From: Allium sativum
Lineage: Eukaryota; Streptophyta; Magnoliopsida; Asparagales; Amaryllidaceae
DNA length: 64,000 bases
Reading direction: 5' to 3'
NCBI GenBank assembly: GCA_030737875.1
Contig: CM060924.1
Location: forward strand, 149,910,197-149,974,196
The number at the start of each line of letters is the position of its first letter. The stretch's first letter is position 1. The notes under the pieces are model-generated. The model made no database searches and was not told the DNA's origin. It worked only from the letters and a program-made list of their open reading frames with translations. Positions 24,261 to 36,397 of the stretch are shown one piece after another. The position numbers were made by a program, and so were the translations under genes.

Positions 24261-24660
24261 CTAACGAGAGGATATACTAAAGATAAGATAAGTACTAGAC
24301 AACGATAGAGGAGAGAGTAAAGACATACCCTCAAAAAGAAATGGGTACAATGAACGCATCTTCGCTTTCGTTTCCCAAGTTGCATTGCTCTCATCTTCTC
24401 CCCATTGCACTTTGACTAGTTGAACCTCTCTGTTTCTCAACTTCCTAGTCTCTGACCCAAGGATGCGGGTAGGAGCTCGTCGAATAGTCGCATCACGCTC
24501 TACTTCCACTTCTTTAAGCAAGCTCGGCTCTACCACCTCTGCGGTCTCATGTAAGCACTTCCTCAAATGGGACACATGGAATACATCATGTACACCACTA
24601 AGTCTGTCGGGCAACTCCACTCTATATGCCATCCGTCCAATTCTTTCCTTAATGGGAAAT
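24261..24660 (-). pseudogene. pol: Element A pol, C-terminal part with chromodomain-like end
   Basis: Continues the integrase C-terminal region of A beyond the insertion of C. Visible motifs are the VELP and [10 protein letters not shown] block that precedes the chromodomain in plant chromoviruses, and then the LRNREVQLVKVQW and ATWE segments of a chromodomain-like fold, which in this family tethers integration complexes to chromatin. The stop is at 24261-24263. The reading frame is open across the target-duplication bases on both sides of C, so C alone separated the two parts. The first residues of the open frame, right of 24660, come from the C LTR and are not pol. It cannot be expressed as part of pol while C is present. 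Confidence 0.85.
24656..24660. repeat. Target duplication of element C, left copy
   Basis: GAAAT directly before TGTAACACCCC at 24661. The partner is GAAAT at 36393-36397. Confidence 0.92.
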
Positions 24661-26788
24661 TGTAACACCCCACATCCATTAGTGTCACTCACAAAGGGAA
24701 TGCACTAAGTTCTGTGGAGCATTTAGGGTAAAAGATGCAGATAAATTACAAGATAGACAGAAATTAAACAGCGGAAAATAAAACTTTGCTTTATTGATAA
24801 AATAGTTTGTACAATGGTTTCTTTACAATATCAGAGTATAATCTGTCTTACAAAATAAAGAAGCATAAAAACAACATTTATATTCCCCGATTTTAGCAAG
24901 AGCCAGCCATAGCATCTGAAAAGAGAATCCAAGCAAACTTCGACAAATCTTCAAGCTGGGAAAGAGTGGCAGTCCAACTTAACCTGAGCTAAATTATTCC
25001 CTCCTTTACTACCTGGGGGGGGGGGGAACGGAAGAAAAGAAGACGAAAGAAAAACAGAGTCAGACATAAAGCCTGAGTAAGTTCAGTAACTTCTAGCATG
25101 TGAACATGGAAAACAAAACGACATGAATTAACTGAATACAAGATTATACCATGACGACAGGGTCAACAAGATTAGACAAGGTAATCACAAGATATGCTAA
25201 GATAAGTAAACTGGATACGCTTTAATACTTTCGCTGCTTCTCTATTTCCTTGTTATACTGGTTTCTATATCTCTGCACCACCTAACTAGTGTTCAACTAG
25301 TAACGATAACGTGATCCCAACCCCTGTAGTTTCCATTGTCTTCAGGCATACATTTATTATTTATTACCTAGATCTAGTCTAGGGTTTTCTATCAAGTGCT
25401 TCTTAGATTTAACTATAGTTTTACGCTATCTGCTGAACGCTTTTCGAGTTCAGGGTTTATGCCACCTAGTCCAACTAGGGATTACGCTACCTGTCGAACA
25501 ATACCCCCAAGTCTAGGACACACTACCTAGAGTGGTATATGCTCCTAGGCTTCCCCACGCATGTATCGCGAATCGTTATCGCTTGTCTAGATGCACATGT
25601 CCTGTAATGTGCGATCCGAGTCCTGTGACAGGGCAAATCAAGGAATACAGAACTCGGTCGGGAGCTTTCGGATATCTGCCGATGCAGATGCTAAGGTCTA
25701 TTTTTATTCCAGTGGCTATGGTCCCACTTGACCCCTCCCTCAACTAATGAAAGGCACACCTTGTAAAATGAGAACTATACGCCGGCCCCCGGTGCCCCAC
25801 TATCCTATGGCCATCCGCAACCATAACTAGATAGCAAGTATATGGTCTTTTGGAGTTCTCCGCCTTTCCGCTTCACGTATCTCGATTGACTCAAGATGGA
25901 TGGTAGACGACGAGTTGCTATCACAGGGCTACCGTCTTCTCGCCGAATCACGCTGGTCCATCCTAGTCTTTAGGTTGCCACATATATATATTGCAACCAA
26001 GGCATACCCTCGGTTCTTCTAACGCAGACCTTAACCTCTGTGAGCCCAGGATGATCATCTGCAGCCTCACAGAGGGATACCAAGGGTACCCTCACGTCCC
26101 CTCGAAGCCTCGGGCTTCGTAACCCAATTCGTTGGAGCCTTCTTAAAACCAGATGGATGTCCGCTCCTTCGTGTTATACTAAGAATTACTACTTAGTCCT
26201 ACTAACTAAGGTTTACCACTTAGTTTCCAAATTCCTTGTTTTCTTAACTAAGTTTTACTACTTAGTCCCTTTTTCAACTGAGGTTTACTATTTAGTTTTC
26301 TTTCTCGCCAGGTTGGGTTGGTTAAGTGTCTTTAGTCGATTGAAGCTATCTTAACCCTCTTCCCTTATCCTATTACACTGGTTAAGTGTTATCCCTTTAT
26401 GCTTTTTACTTAACCCTATTCATTTATCATATTCTGATGGTTAAGCATTCAAGTTTACTTAACCCTATGGTCTAGTCCAGCTAACATATTAATTTGGCTA
26501 AGTGTATTACTTAACCCCAACCTCTAGTCTAATTAACATGTTAAATTGGCTAAGTGTATTAACTTTACTTAACCCCACCTTCTAGTCTAGTCAACATGTT
26601 AATTTGGCTAAGTATTCCCATGGACTTAACCCTCCCATTCTAGCTTTAACTGTGCTAAGTTGGTTAAGTGTTCCTTAACCTTCCCATTCTAGCTTAACCG
26701 TGTTAGGTTGGTTAAGTGTTCCTATGGACTTAACTCTCCCATTCTTGTTCTAGCTTTAATTAATAAATTAAAGCCGCAACCTCTCACA

Positions 26789-26861
26789 TTAGACAGATAT
26801 TGCTGCGGTTACTGGATGTGCCGGTCGGTTCCGGGCAGGTTTACACCGCAACTCAGTCTAA
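26789..26861. other. Covarying hairpin in C 3' LTR
   Basis: Outer stem TTAGAC with GTCTAA. Inner stem TGCGGT (26804-26809) with ACCGCA (26845-26850). The 35-base loop contains GCCGGTCGGTTCCGGGCAG. The inner stem shares no sequence with the stems in A but pairs fully. Confidence 0.65.
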
Positions 26862-27969
26862 CCTCGGGTTAGGCATATTCATGTTTTCTAAGTTCAAAGG
26901 GTTTTTGATTAATTTCCAAATCTGGTTTTGAAAACAACCATCCCGTCCTTCGGATCAGTTAGGGATAGCCAGGGAGGGCAGGAAACTTGTATTTTCCAAA
27001 CCCAAGCCTAGACACTATCCTCTCTGTCACCCTAGAACCTTCTGGTCTATGTGTTACAAAAAGGGATGTTATCAAAATACTTTTCTTTTGTTTATAAATT
27101 GTTAACAATTTATTTCAAAAGCCCATTTCCCCTTTTTAGACAAATTTGGCCTATATTTATTTGTCAAGCCTACTAGTATACTTATATTCTAGGCCCAAGT
27201 CCTAACCCAACATGCAGTTTAGGCCATTTCCTATTTCATTGCCGAAACTAGATTAAATATCCTAATTTATAATTTATGGCCAAAACTTAACCAAGTTACA
27301 TATTTTGTGGTAAATGAACAATTTAATATTTATGACGAATTCTATAAGTAAATTACTCCTAATTTACTTATTTCATTACTACTCTTTTAATGTACATTGT
27401 CACATTTATTATTATGGCCCATTCTCTCTTATTTATCATATTTATACTTTTTGGTATGTAAGTTATACCAAATTTAGTGTCGCTAACCATAATTTATTCT
27501 AAACATGACAATTGCTCACAATTATGAATAAATTCAAAATTGTGCTAATATACTTATTCCAAATCAACCTTAATTAACCCAATCTTGGTTTAACATCCTA
27601 ATTCACAATTTATGGCAAAACTAGAATTATTTTTCTAGTATTTTATGCCTAAAATTTAGCTTACTTACTAACGCTAAATTTAATATGTCAAAATCACATA
27701 TTCCCTAATCCATGTCAAATTTCCTCATTTTCATTTTAATATGCATGTCATAATACATATTCCAAATTATGCCAATTTCCAAGTTTACAATTACGTTCAT
27801 ATTCATTTCCATGTTTTTCCCCAAATCGCATTCCCACCGTTCGAATAATCGTGATTCAACCTAGATTATAAATAAATCTAGATTCGTAGATAAAAAGGGA
27901 ATGAATCAAAATGACAAGAAGGAATAATTGACATAAAAAGGTTTGGATAACAATGTAGGTTCAAGAATA

Positions 27970-28075
27970 TGGGTAGACCTAACTAAATAGGTAAATTCCC
28001 ACTGTCTTAAAACCAAAGAATGGGCAAAATAGGTTCAAGAACGTGGGTAGACCTAACTTAATAGGTAAATTCCCA
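27970..28075. repeat. Paired TGGGTAGACCTA hairpins in C 3' LTR
   Basis: Two units of TGGGTAGACCTAACT..ATAGGTAAATTCCCA, 74 bases apart. Each is followed by CTGTCTTAAAACCAAAGAA, so the whole is a tandem duplication. Confidence 0.55.
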
Positions 28076-28870
28076 CTGTCTTAAAACCAAAGAAAAAACC
28101 AAGGAACAGGTAGAATAAATAATTGGGTTTAGACCCAATTTCACAATCACCAAACTAAAGCAATATTTTCCTAATCATGAATCATGGGTGTCAAAATCAC
28201 AATTGTCCTCATTATGTCATAAGCAATAGTTTATGTCCAATTCAAAGGCTTATGTTCTTAGTCATAAGTAATGTCCATGGTCATAGGCAATATAGGCGAT
28301 GTTCATAGTCCAAAAGGGAAAATAATTCCTATAGTCCTAAGTCATTGTCATAGGCAATGTTTATATGTCCCAAAATCAAAGGCTTATGTCATAGTCCAAA
28401 GGCATATGCTTTCAAAGGCCACAGTTCTATAGTCATAGTCACGGTTACAGTCTTATTTGTCCTCGAATCATAACAGTTCTTAATTCAGTCCAAGAGTATA
28501 AACACAGATTCGAAGAGAGAGAGAGAGAGATTTGGCATATTCCTTTATTCCTTTAATTTCATGTCACAAATAAAACAAAATATTCAGATCTAGAAATAAC
28601 CAACTTACAGAAAATAGATCTAGAAAAGAAGGAAAGCGTGGCTATGATTCGTGCGTCGTTGCTTGAAACTTGTTTGAGCTAGCCTTTGAATTCTTCACTT
28701 GAAACTTTGATTTGAATCCCTCCTTAAAAGTCTTTTAGCAGCATCTCCTCGTCTTGAATCATATTTTATTTTATTTATTTAAGAAAATTTAGAGGAGGGG
28801 AAGAAGCCATGAATCTTAGCAGTATAAGGATAGAAGAGAATTGGTGCAAAGAGAATGAAGACTAGGGCTG

Positions 28871-28878
28871 TTTATATA
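28871..28878 (-). promoter_or_regulatory. Candidate TATA box of C 3' LTR
   Basis: TATATAAA on the minus strand, about 780 bases from the LTR 5' edge. The partner LTR has it at 35615-35622. Confidence 0.45.
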
Positions 28879-29397
28879 GATGCTCAAGACCTTATCGTAC
28901 ACGCAGCGCTGAGTCAGCATTGAACCTAGTTAAGAAAATAGTCCAGGTACGTAGATGAATCTAGCCAAACCTTATCATACACGCAGTGCTGAGTCAGCAT
29001 TGGGTCCCACAAGCTATTTCGGCGTAAAAGTTTGATTTTCAAACTTTTGAATTTCTGGAATTTATTTAACTGTTTTATTCACATGAAATATTCTTATATG
29101 TATACAATTCCTCTAACGACCATTTTACGCGTATATATATACGCACAACTTTCATTTTATTTTCAAAATTCAAATGATGTTGCCATATTTCATTGACTGT
29201 AGCCTTATCTTGAATTTTATCTTTCGTATACATATATTTTTGTATATATATATATATTTATATTTCTCATATGTATATATATATATTTTCTTTATTTCCT
29301 TATATGTACGTTCTTATCCTTTCAAATTTTGAATTTGTATACGTACATATATTTGCATGTTCAGTTGGCCCTCTCTAAAACAAAGATAAAAAATTAT

Positions 29398-29470
29398 GCC
29401 GCCGCCGGGGTTCGAACCCCCGACCTCCATGCTACAAATCCAATGCCTTAACCAACTGAGCTACAGAGGC
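29398..29470 (-). pseudogene. tRNA-Thr(TGT)-like Pol III unit in C 3' LTR
   Basis: On the minus strand, 73 bases begin GCCTCTGTAGCTCAGTTGG and end GGTTCGAACCCCGGCGGC. The A-box-like TAGCTCAGTTGG and B-box GGTTCGAACCC of an internal Pol III promoter are intact, and a T6 run follows within 12 bases as a terminator. A loop TTTGTAG would give anticodon TGT (Thr), but the anticodon stem and the acceptor and T stems do not pair well. It is therefore a tRNA-like sequence rather than a functional tRNA. It lies in sense orientation, 180-250 bases inside the LTR and upstream of the TATA box. Confidence 0.75.
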
Positions 29471-29650
29471 TTTTGTTAATAAGTCTTAGAACAATAATAA
29501 TTATTGTTCTCTCCTTACTTCTCTTTTTCATGTTAGTTACAATACTTAAATTAAACAACTGCATGGATCTTTTTCTTTTAATTTTTCTTTTAAAAATTAA
29601 TTATACTTTAATTTGAGAATCTTAATGTCGCAGAATTACGGGGTGTTACA

Positions 29651-29663
29651 TTCTCCCCCACTT
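29651..29663 (-). promoter_or_regulatory. Polypurine tract of element C
   Basis: AAGTGGGGGAGAA on the minus strand abuts the LTR, with the GGGGACGAAATCC box behind it as in A. Confidence 0.85.
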
Positions 29664-31384
29664 AAAAGGATTTCGTCCCCGAAATCTTCAAGTTAGGAAG
29701 AATGTGTCCTACCATCCAATCACCCATCTACTCAACCATTCAATCACAGGCATTCATTGTCCTTAAAAGATTTCTAATGCTTTCATGTTCATATGCATAG
29801 TGTGTGTATATGTCTCTATCTAATGAAAAATCAGGCGGTCTACTGATTCAGTTGACCTCCTTAAAGCAAATCATGTTAGTGCCATGCGTCCAATCATGCA
29901 TGCAAACATCCCTAGTCATGTAAATACTACATGCGTGCACAACCATTCATCCATATGCAACGTCCATATGATATCATATCAAGTTCAACTTATAAACAAA
30001 TGCATATATGTAAATGCAATATGAGAGCGTCCGAACTTGATCTAGTGCCTAATACGTATGCGTATGCATCCACAAGCAACCATTTGCAACCACTTGCAAC
30101 CATTCAACCATAACATGTTTCAAATACATGTTTACATCCATCGGCTTCTACCTAAGGATTGCAGATACGACCTAGAGGATATACTTTGGAAAGAGAGAAA
30201 CAACTACGCGTAAAGCTCCTAAACAGAGAAATCAAGAATGCACCCTTAAGGAAAAAGGGCAGGTTGCTAGTATCTAGCCTTCTTGAGCTTTACTCCACTG
30301 TATCTTAACCAATTTAACTTCACGATTGTGAAGTTTCCGACCTCCAATTCCGAAATAAACAGATGTCAATCACGGTACCAAGTATACGTACTAAGATGAT
30401 TAGAGGTTTCCCTCTTATCCGTCATGCCATAACTATAAGAGTCGAAAGGTCACTACATGCTCTTTGGGGTGCCTACCACAACTATTCATCTCTCCCGCAA
30501 ACCATCCAAACCGAACTCGACATTCCCCAAGTACAAGCCCCAAAGGCCTAAACCAATATCAGACAAGCACCCAAGGAATATCTCCCCGAATTTAGACGAT
30601 CTACGTGAGATGATATAAGAAAACTCGATAGCTATTCTCAAATCCCTACTAAAAAAATAAACTGGTCGGACCACCAATTGGATTTGAGAATCTAGTGGGA
30701 TCTTTCTACTATACAAGTACTATGGTGCAGAGACCCAACTATGGAAGTGGATATGAACAAATGAGAAGCGCTAGAACCTAAGGAAATAGCACGAACAGAA
30801 AACTAGACTCTTCTACCCGAACTACCTTTCTCCTAGGTGCGCTTCGTGGCGAAAGCATGTACTTGTCCTTCTGAAAATCTTGTCCTCGTTCTTGCCCTTG
30901 TCCTTAAGTATATGCCCTATCATACCCTAGTAAAAATACTTCCTCTTGTCTTAGGTTTTATAATTTCTTCCTCCTTCGTGTGCTAAGTCTACATCCATGA
31001 ATTCCTCATCCTAGGGTTATGCTCCTTAGCCAAACTCCTCATCCCCTTCCGTGTGTAGTCATGTTGACAAATCTCTCGAAAACTGCCTCCATCGTCCGGA
31101 AAACCTTATAAGCTTTGAAAGAAAACTGCCCGTAGATGAAACAACTACGGCTATGGATGGAAGCCGGGCACTACTTTGCCCTTCGATGAGGTTACCTCCC
31201 AGAAAGCCAGGAGCCCCAGAGACTCAAGAAAGAAGGAGACAAGAATTTAAACAGAGGAAGAGAAGATAGTGCGTATGGCTTTGGGGAATATGCCTTTAAA
31301 ACAAATCTCTTCTTTTGAAAATACTTCTTTTAAAACCGTTTGAAAATAATTTTTCAAATCCTTTATCTGATCTGGTAACCTTCA
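29664..31384 (-). mobile_element. Non-coding interior of element C
   Basis: About 1.7 kb without gag, protease, RT or integrase motifs in any frame. Near the LTR its sequence follows the A 3' untranslated region. Near the primer site (31270-31384) it follows the A leader, for example the TTTTGAAAATA..CTTC and TATCTG.TC.GGTAACCTT blocks. Frames at 30486-30716 and 31051-31269 have no recognised motif. Confidence 0.8.
30274..30351 (-). pseudogene. Chromodomain relic in element C
   Basis: A minus-strand frame ending at a TAG (30274-30276) reads RKLHNREVKLVKIQWSKAQE. This aligns with the chromodomain-like segment RKLRNREVQLVKVQWGEDE of element A. It is the only piece of coding sequence I can recognise in C. 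It shows that C derives from a chromovirus by loss of almost all of gag-pol. Confidence 0.75.
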
Positions 31385-31396
31385 GCTCTGATACCA
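31385..31396 (-). promoter_or_regulatory. Primer binding site of element C
   Basis: TGGTATCAGAGC on the minus strand, two bases from the LTR edge at 31399. Complementary to initiator tRNA-Met. Confidence 0.88.
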
Positions 31397-33528
31397 CGTG
31401 TAACACCCCACATCCGTTAGTGTCACTCAAAAAGGGAATGCACTAAGTTCTGTGGAGCATTTAGGGTAAAAGATGCAGATAAATTACAAGATAGACAGAA
31501 ATTAAACAGCGGAAAATAAAACTTTGCTTTATTGATAAAATAGTTTGTACAATGGTTTCTTTACAATATCAGAGTATAATCTGTCTTACAAAATAAAGAA
31601 GCATAAAAACAACATTTATATTCCCCGATTTTAGCAAGAGCCAGCCATAGCATCTGAAAAGAGAATCCAAGCAAACTTCGACAAATCTTCAAGCTGGGAA
31701 AGAGTGGCAGTCCAACTTAACCTGAGCTAAATTATTCCCTCCTTTACTACCTGGGGGGGGGGGGGAAAGGAAGAAAAGAAGACGAAAGAAAAACAGAGTC
31801 AGACATAAAGCCTGAGTAAGTTCAGTAACTTCTAGCATGTGAACATGGAAAACAAAACGACATGAATTAACTGAATACAAGATTATACCATGACGACAGG
31901 GTCAACAAGATTAGACAAGGTAATCACAAGATATGCTAAGATAAGATAAACTGGATACGCTTTAATACTTTCGCTGCTTCTCTATTTCCTTGTTATACTG
32001 GTTTCTATATCTCTGCACCACCTAACTAGTGTTCAACTAGTAACGATAACGTGATCCCAACCCCTGTAGTTTCCATTGTCTTCAGGCATACATTTATTAT
32101 TTATTACCTAGATCTAGTCTAGGGTTTTCTATCAAGTGCTTCTTAGATTTAACTATAGTTTTACGCTATCTGCTGAACGCTTTTCGAGTTCAGGGTTTAT
32201 GCCACCTAGTCCAACTAGGGATTACGCTACCTGTCGAACAATACCCCCAATTCTAGGACACACTACCTAGAGTGGTATATGCTCCTAGGCTTCCCCACGC
32301 ATGTATCGCGAATCGTTATCGCTTGTCTAGATGCACATGTCCTGTAATGTGCGATCCGAGTCCTGTGACAGGGCAAATCAAGGAATACAGAACTCGGTCG
32401 GGAGCTTTCGGATATCTGCCGATGCAGATGCTAAGGTCTGTTTTTATTCCAGTGGCTATGGTCCCACTTGACCCCTCCCTCAACTAATGAAAGGCACACC
32501 TTGTAAAATGAGAACTATACGCCGGCCCCCGGTGCCCCACTATCCTATGGCCATCCGCAACCATAACTAGATAGCAAGTATATGGTCTTTTGGAGTTCTC
32601 CGCCTTTCCGCTTCACGTATCTCGATTGACTCAAGATGGATGGTAGACGACGAGTTGCTATCACAGGGCTACCGTCTTCTCGCCGAATCACGCTGGTCCA
32701 TCCTAGTCTTTAGGTTGCCACATATATATATTGCAACCAAGGCATACCCTCGGTTCTTCTAACGCAGACCTTAACCTCTGTGAGCCCAGGATGATCATCT
32801 GCAGCCTCACAGAGGGATACCAAGGGTACCCTCACGTCCCCTCGAAGCCTCGGGCTTCGTAACCCAATTCGTTGGAGCCTTCTTAAAACCAGATGGATGT
32901 CCGCTCCTTCGTGTTATACTAAGAATTACTACTTAGTCCTACTAACTAAGGTTTACCACTTAGTTTCCAAATTCCTTGTTTTCTTAACTAAGTTTTACTA
33001 CTTAGTCCCTTTTTCAACTGAGGTTTACTATTTAGTTTTCTTTCTCGCCAGGTTGGGTTGGTTAAGTGTCTTTAGTCGATTGAAGCTATCTTAACCCTCT
33101 TCCCTTATCCTATTACACTGGTTAAGTGTTATCCCTTTATGCTTTTTACTTAACCCTATTCATTTATCATATTCTGATGGTTAAGCATTCAAGTTTACTT
33201 AACCCTATGGTCTAGTCCAGCTAACATATTAATTTGGCTAAGTGTATTACTTAACCCCAACCTCTAGTCTAATTAACATGTTAAATTGGCTAAGTGTATT
33301 AACTTTACTTAACCCCACCTTCTAGTCTAGTCAACATGTTAATTTGGCTAAGTATTCCCATGGACTTAACCCTCCCATTCTAGCTTTAACTGTGCTAAGT
33401 TGGTTAAGTGTTCCTTAACCTTCCCATTCTAGCTTAACCGTGTTAGGTTGGTTAAGTGTTCCTATGGACTTAACTCTCCCATTCTTGTTCTAGCTTTAAT
33501 TAATAAATTAAAGCCGCAACCTCTCACA

Positions 33529-33601
33529 TTAGACAGATATTGCTGCGGTTACTGGATGTGCCGGTCGGTTCCGGGCAGGTTTACACCGCAACTCAGTCTA
33601 A
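33529..33601. other. Covarying hairpin in C 5' LTR
   Basis: Same sequence and pairing as at 26789-26861: TGCGGT at 33544 with ACCGCA at 33585, outer TTAGAC with GTCTAA. Confidence 0.65.
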
Positions 33602-36139
33602 CCTCGGGTTAGGCATATTCATGTTTTCTAAGTTCAAAGGGTTTTTGATTAATTTCCAAATCTGGTTTTGAAAACAACCATCCCGTCCTTCGGATCAGTT
33701 AGGGATAGCCAGGGAGGGCAGGAAACTTGTATTTTCCAAACCCAAGCCTAGACACTATCCTCTCTGTCACCCTAGAACCTTCTGGTCTATGTGTTACAAA
33801 AAGGGATGTTATCAAAATACTTTTCTTTTGTTTATAAATTGTTAACAATTTATTTCAAAAGCCCATTCCCCCTTTTTAGACAAATTTGGCCTATATTTAT
33901 TTGTCAAGCCTACTAGTATACTTATATTCTAGGCCCAAGTCCTAACCCAACATGCAGTTTAGGCCATTTCCTATTTCATTGCCGAAACTAGATTAAATAT
34001 CCTAGTTTATAATTTATGGCCAAAACTTAACCAAGTTACATATTTTGTGGTAAATGAACAATTTAACATTTATGACGAATTCTATAAGTAAATTACTCCT
34101 AATTTACTTATTTCATTACTACTCTTTTAATGTACATTGTCACATTTATTATTATGGCCCATTCTCTCTTATTTATCCTATTTATACTTTTTGGTATGTA
34201 AGTTATACCAAATTTAGTGTCGCTAACCATAATTTATTCTAAACATGACAATTGCTCACAATTATGAATAAATTCAAAATTGTGCTAATATACTTATTCC
34301 AAATCAACCTTAATTAACCCAATCTTGGTTTAACATCCTAATTCACAATTTATGGCAAAACTAGAATTATTTTTCTAGTTTACATTTTATGCCTAAAATT
34401 TAGCTTACTTACTAACGCTAAATTTAATATGTCAAAATCACATATTCCCTAATCCATGTCAAATTTCCTCATTTTCATTTTAATATGCATGTCATAATAC
34501 ATATTCCAAATTATGCCAATTTCCAAGTTTACAATTACGTTCATATTCATTTCCATGTTTTTCCCCAAATCGCATTCCCACCGTTCGAATAATCGTGATT
34601 CAACCTAGATTATAAATAAATCTAGATTCGTAGATAAAAAGGGAATGAATCAAAATGACAAGAAGGAATAATTGACATAAAAAGGTTTGGATAACAATGT
34701 AGGTTCAAGAATATGGGTAGACCTAACTACATAGGTAAATTCCCACTGTCTTAAAACCAAAGAATGGGCAAAATAGGTTCAAGAACGTGGGTAGACCTAA
34801 CTTAATAGGTAAATTCCCACTGTCTTAAAACCAAAGAAAAAACCAAGGAACAGGTAGAATAAATAATTGGGTTTAGACAAAATTTCACAATCACCAAACT
34901 AAAGCAATATTTTCCTAATCATGAATCATGGGTGTCAAAATCACAATTGTCCTCATTATGTCATAAGCAATAGTTTATGTCCAATTCAAAGGCTTATGTT
35001 CTTAGTCATAAGTAATGTCCATGGTCATAGGCAATATAGGCGATGTTCATAGTCCAAAAGGGAAAATAATTCCCATAGTCCTAAGTCATTGTCATAGGCA
35101 ATGTTTATATGTCCCAAAATCAAAGGCTTATGTCATAGTCCAAAGGCATATGCTTTCAAAGGCCACAGTTCTATAGTCATAGTCACGGTTACAGTCTTAT
35201 TTGTCCTCGAATCATAACAGTTCTTAATTCAGTCCAAGAGTATAAACACAGATTCGAAGAGAGAGAGAGAGAGATTTGGCATATTCCTTTATTCCTTTAA
35301 TTTCATGTCACAAATAAAACAAAATATTCAGATCTAGAAATAACCAACTTACAGAAAATAGATCTAGAAAAGAAGGAAAGCGTGGCTATGATTCGTGCGT
35401 CGTTGCTTGAAACTTGTTTGAGCTAGCCTTTGAATTCTTCACTTGAAACTTTGATTTGAATCCCTCCTTAAAAGTCTTTTAGCAGCATCTCCTCGTCTTG
35501 AATCATATTTTATTTTATTTATTTAAGAAAATTTAGAGGAGGGGAAGAAGCCATGAATCTTAGCAGCATAAGGATAGAAGAGAATTGGTGCAAAGAGAAT
35601 GAAGACTAGGGCTGTTTATATAGCTGCTCAAGACCTTATCGTACACGCAGCGCTGAGTCAGCATTGAACCTAGTTAAGAAAATAGTCCAGGTACGTAGAT
35701 GAATCTAGCCAAACCTTATCATACACGCAGTGCTGAGTAAGCATTGGGTCCCACAAGCTATTTTGGCGTAAAAGTTTGATTTTCAAACTTTTGAATTTCT
35801 GGAATTTATTTAACTGTTTTATTCACATGAAATATTCTTATATGTATACAGTTCCTCTAACGACCATTTTACGCGTATATATATACGCACAACTTTCATT
35901 TTATTTTCAAAATTCAAATGATGTTGCCATATTTCATTGACTGTAGCCTTATCTTGAATTTTATCTTTCGTATACATATATTTTTGTATATATATATATA
36001 TTTATATTTCTCATATGTATATATATATTTTCTTTATTTCCTTATATGTACGTTCTTATCCTTTCAAAATTTGAATTTGTATACGTACATATATTTGCAT
36101 GTTCAGTTGGCCCTCTCTAAAACAAAGATAAAAAATTAT

Positions 36140-36212
36140 GCCGCCGCCGGGGTTCGAACCCCCGACCTCCATGCTACAAATCCAATGCCTTAACCAACTG
36201 AGCTACAGAGGC
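36140..36212 (-). pseudogene. tRNA-Thr(TGT)-like Pol III unit in C 5' LTR
   Basis: Identical in layout to the unit at 29398-29470, with intact A and B boxes and a downstream T run. A plus-strand frame through it (ending TPDLHATNPMP) is an artefact of the tRNA-like sequence. Confidence 0.75.
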
Positions 36213-36392
36213 TTTTGTTAATAAGTCTTAGAACAATAATAATTATTGTTCTCTCCTTACTTCTCTTTTTCATGTTAGTTACAATACTTAAATTAAACAA
36301 CTGCATGGATCTTTTTCTTTTAATTTTTCTTTTAAAAATTAATTATACTTTAATTTGAGAATCTTAATGTCGCAGAATTACGGGGTGTTACA

Positions 36393-36397
36393 GAAAT
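36393..36397. repeat. Target duplication of element C, right copy
   Basis: GAAAT following the LTR end GGGGTGTTACA. Confidence 0.92.

Larger units (their letters stand above)
24661..29650 (-). repeat. LTR of element C, 3' copy
   Basis: 4990 bp. Contains the CAGCGGAAAATAAAA motif at 24769, a poly-G run near 25015, many GGTTAAGTGT/ACTTAACCC words (26330-26760), one covarying hairpin (26789-26861), two TGGGTAGACCTA hairpins (27970-28075), a (GA)n run at about 28509-28529, a TATA box (28871-28878) and a tRNA-like unit (29398-29470). Small frames such as 25532-25747 and 26157-26354 show no domain. Confidence 0.92.
24661..36392 (-). mobile_element. Non-autonomous large LTR retrotransposon (LARD) C
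   Basis: Complete element with LTRs 24661-29650 and 31399-36392 (about 5.0 kb each), initiator tRNA-Met primer site, polypurine tract and 5-bp duplication GAAAT. The LTRs differ by about 20 substitutions by eye, fewer per base than those of A, as expected for an insertion into A. The interior is only 1.75 kb and has no gag or pol frame, only a short chromodomain relic at 30274-30351. Its leader, primer site and polypurine region resemble those of A, and the LTRs share several blocks with A. It would need proteins from an A-type element to move. Confidence 0.9.
31399..36392 (-). repeat. LTR of element C, 5' copy
   Basis: 4994 bp with the same internal features as the other copy: CAGCGGAAAATAAA motif 31507, hairpin 33529-33601, TATA box 35615-35622, tRNA-like unit 36140-36212. 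Differences from the 3' copy are scattered substitutions and a few short indels, for example about four extra bases near 34381. Confidence 0.92.

Noticed and set aside
25532..25747. Protein-coding gene conserved in two copies (also 32272-32487, 26157-26354, 32897-33094, 27314-27502, 34054-34242)
   Set aside because: The copies are simply the two LTRs of element C. Duplication reflects LTR identity, not selection on a protein.
29398..29470. Functional tRNA-Thr gene
   Set aside because: Only the promoter boxes are kept. Anticodon, acceptor and part of the T stem do not pair.
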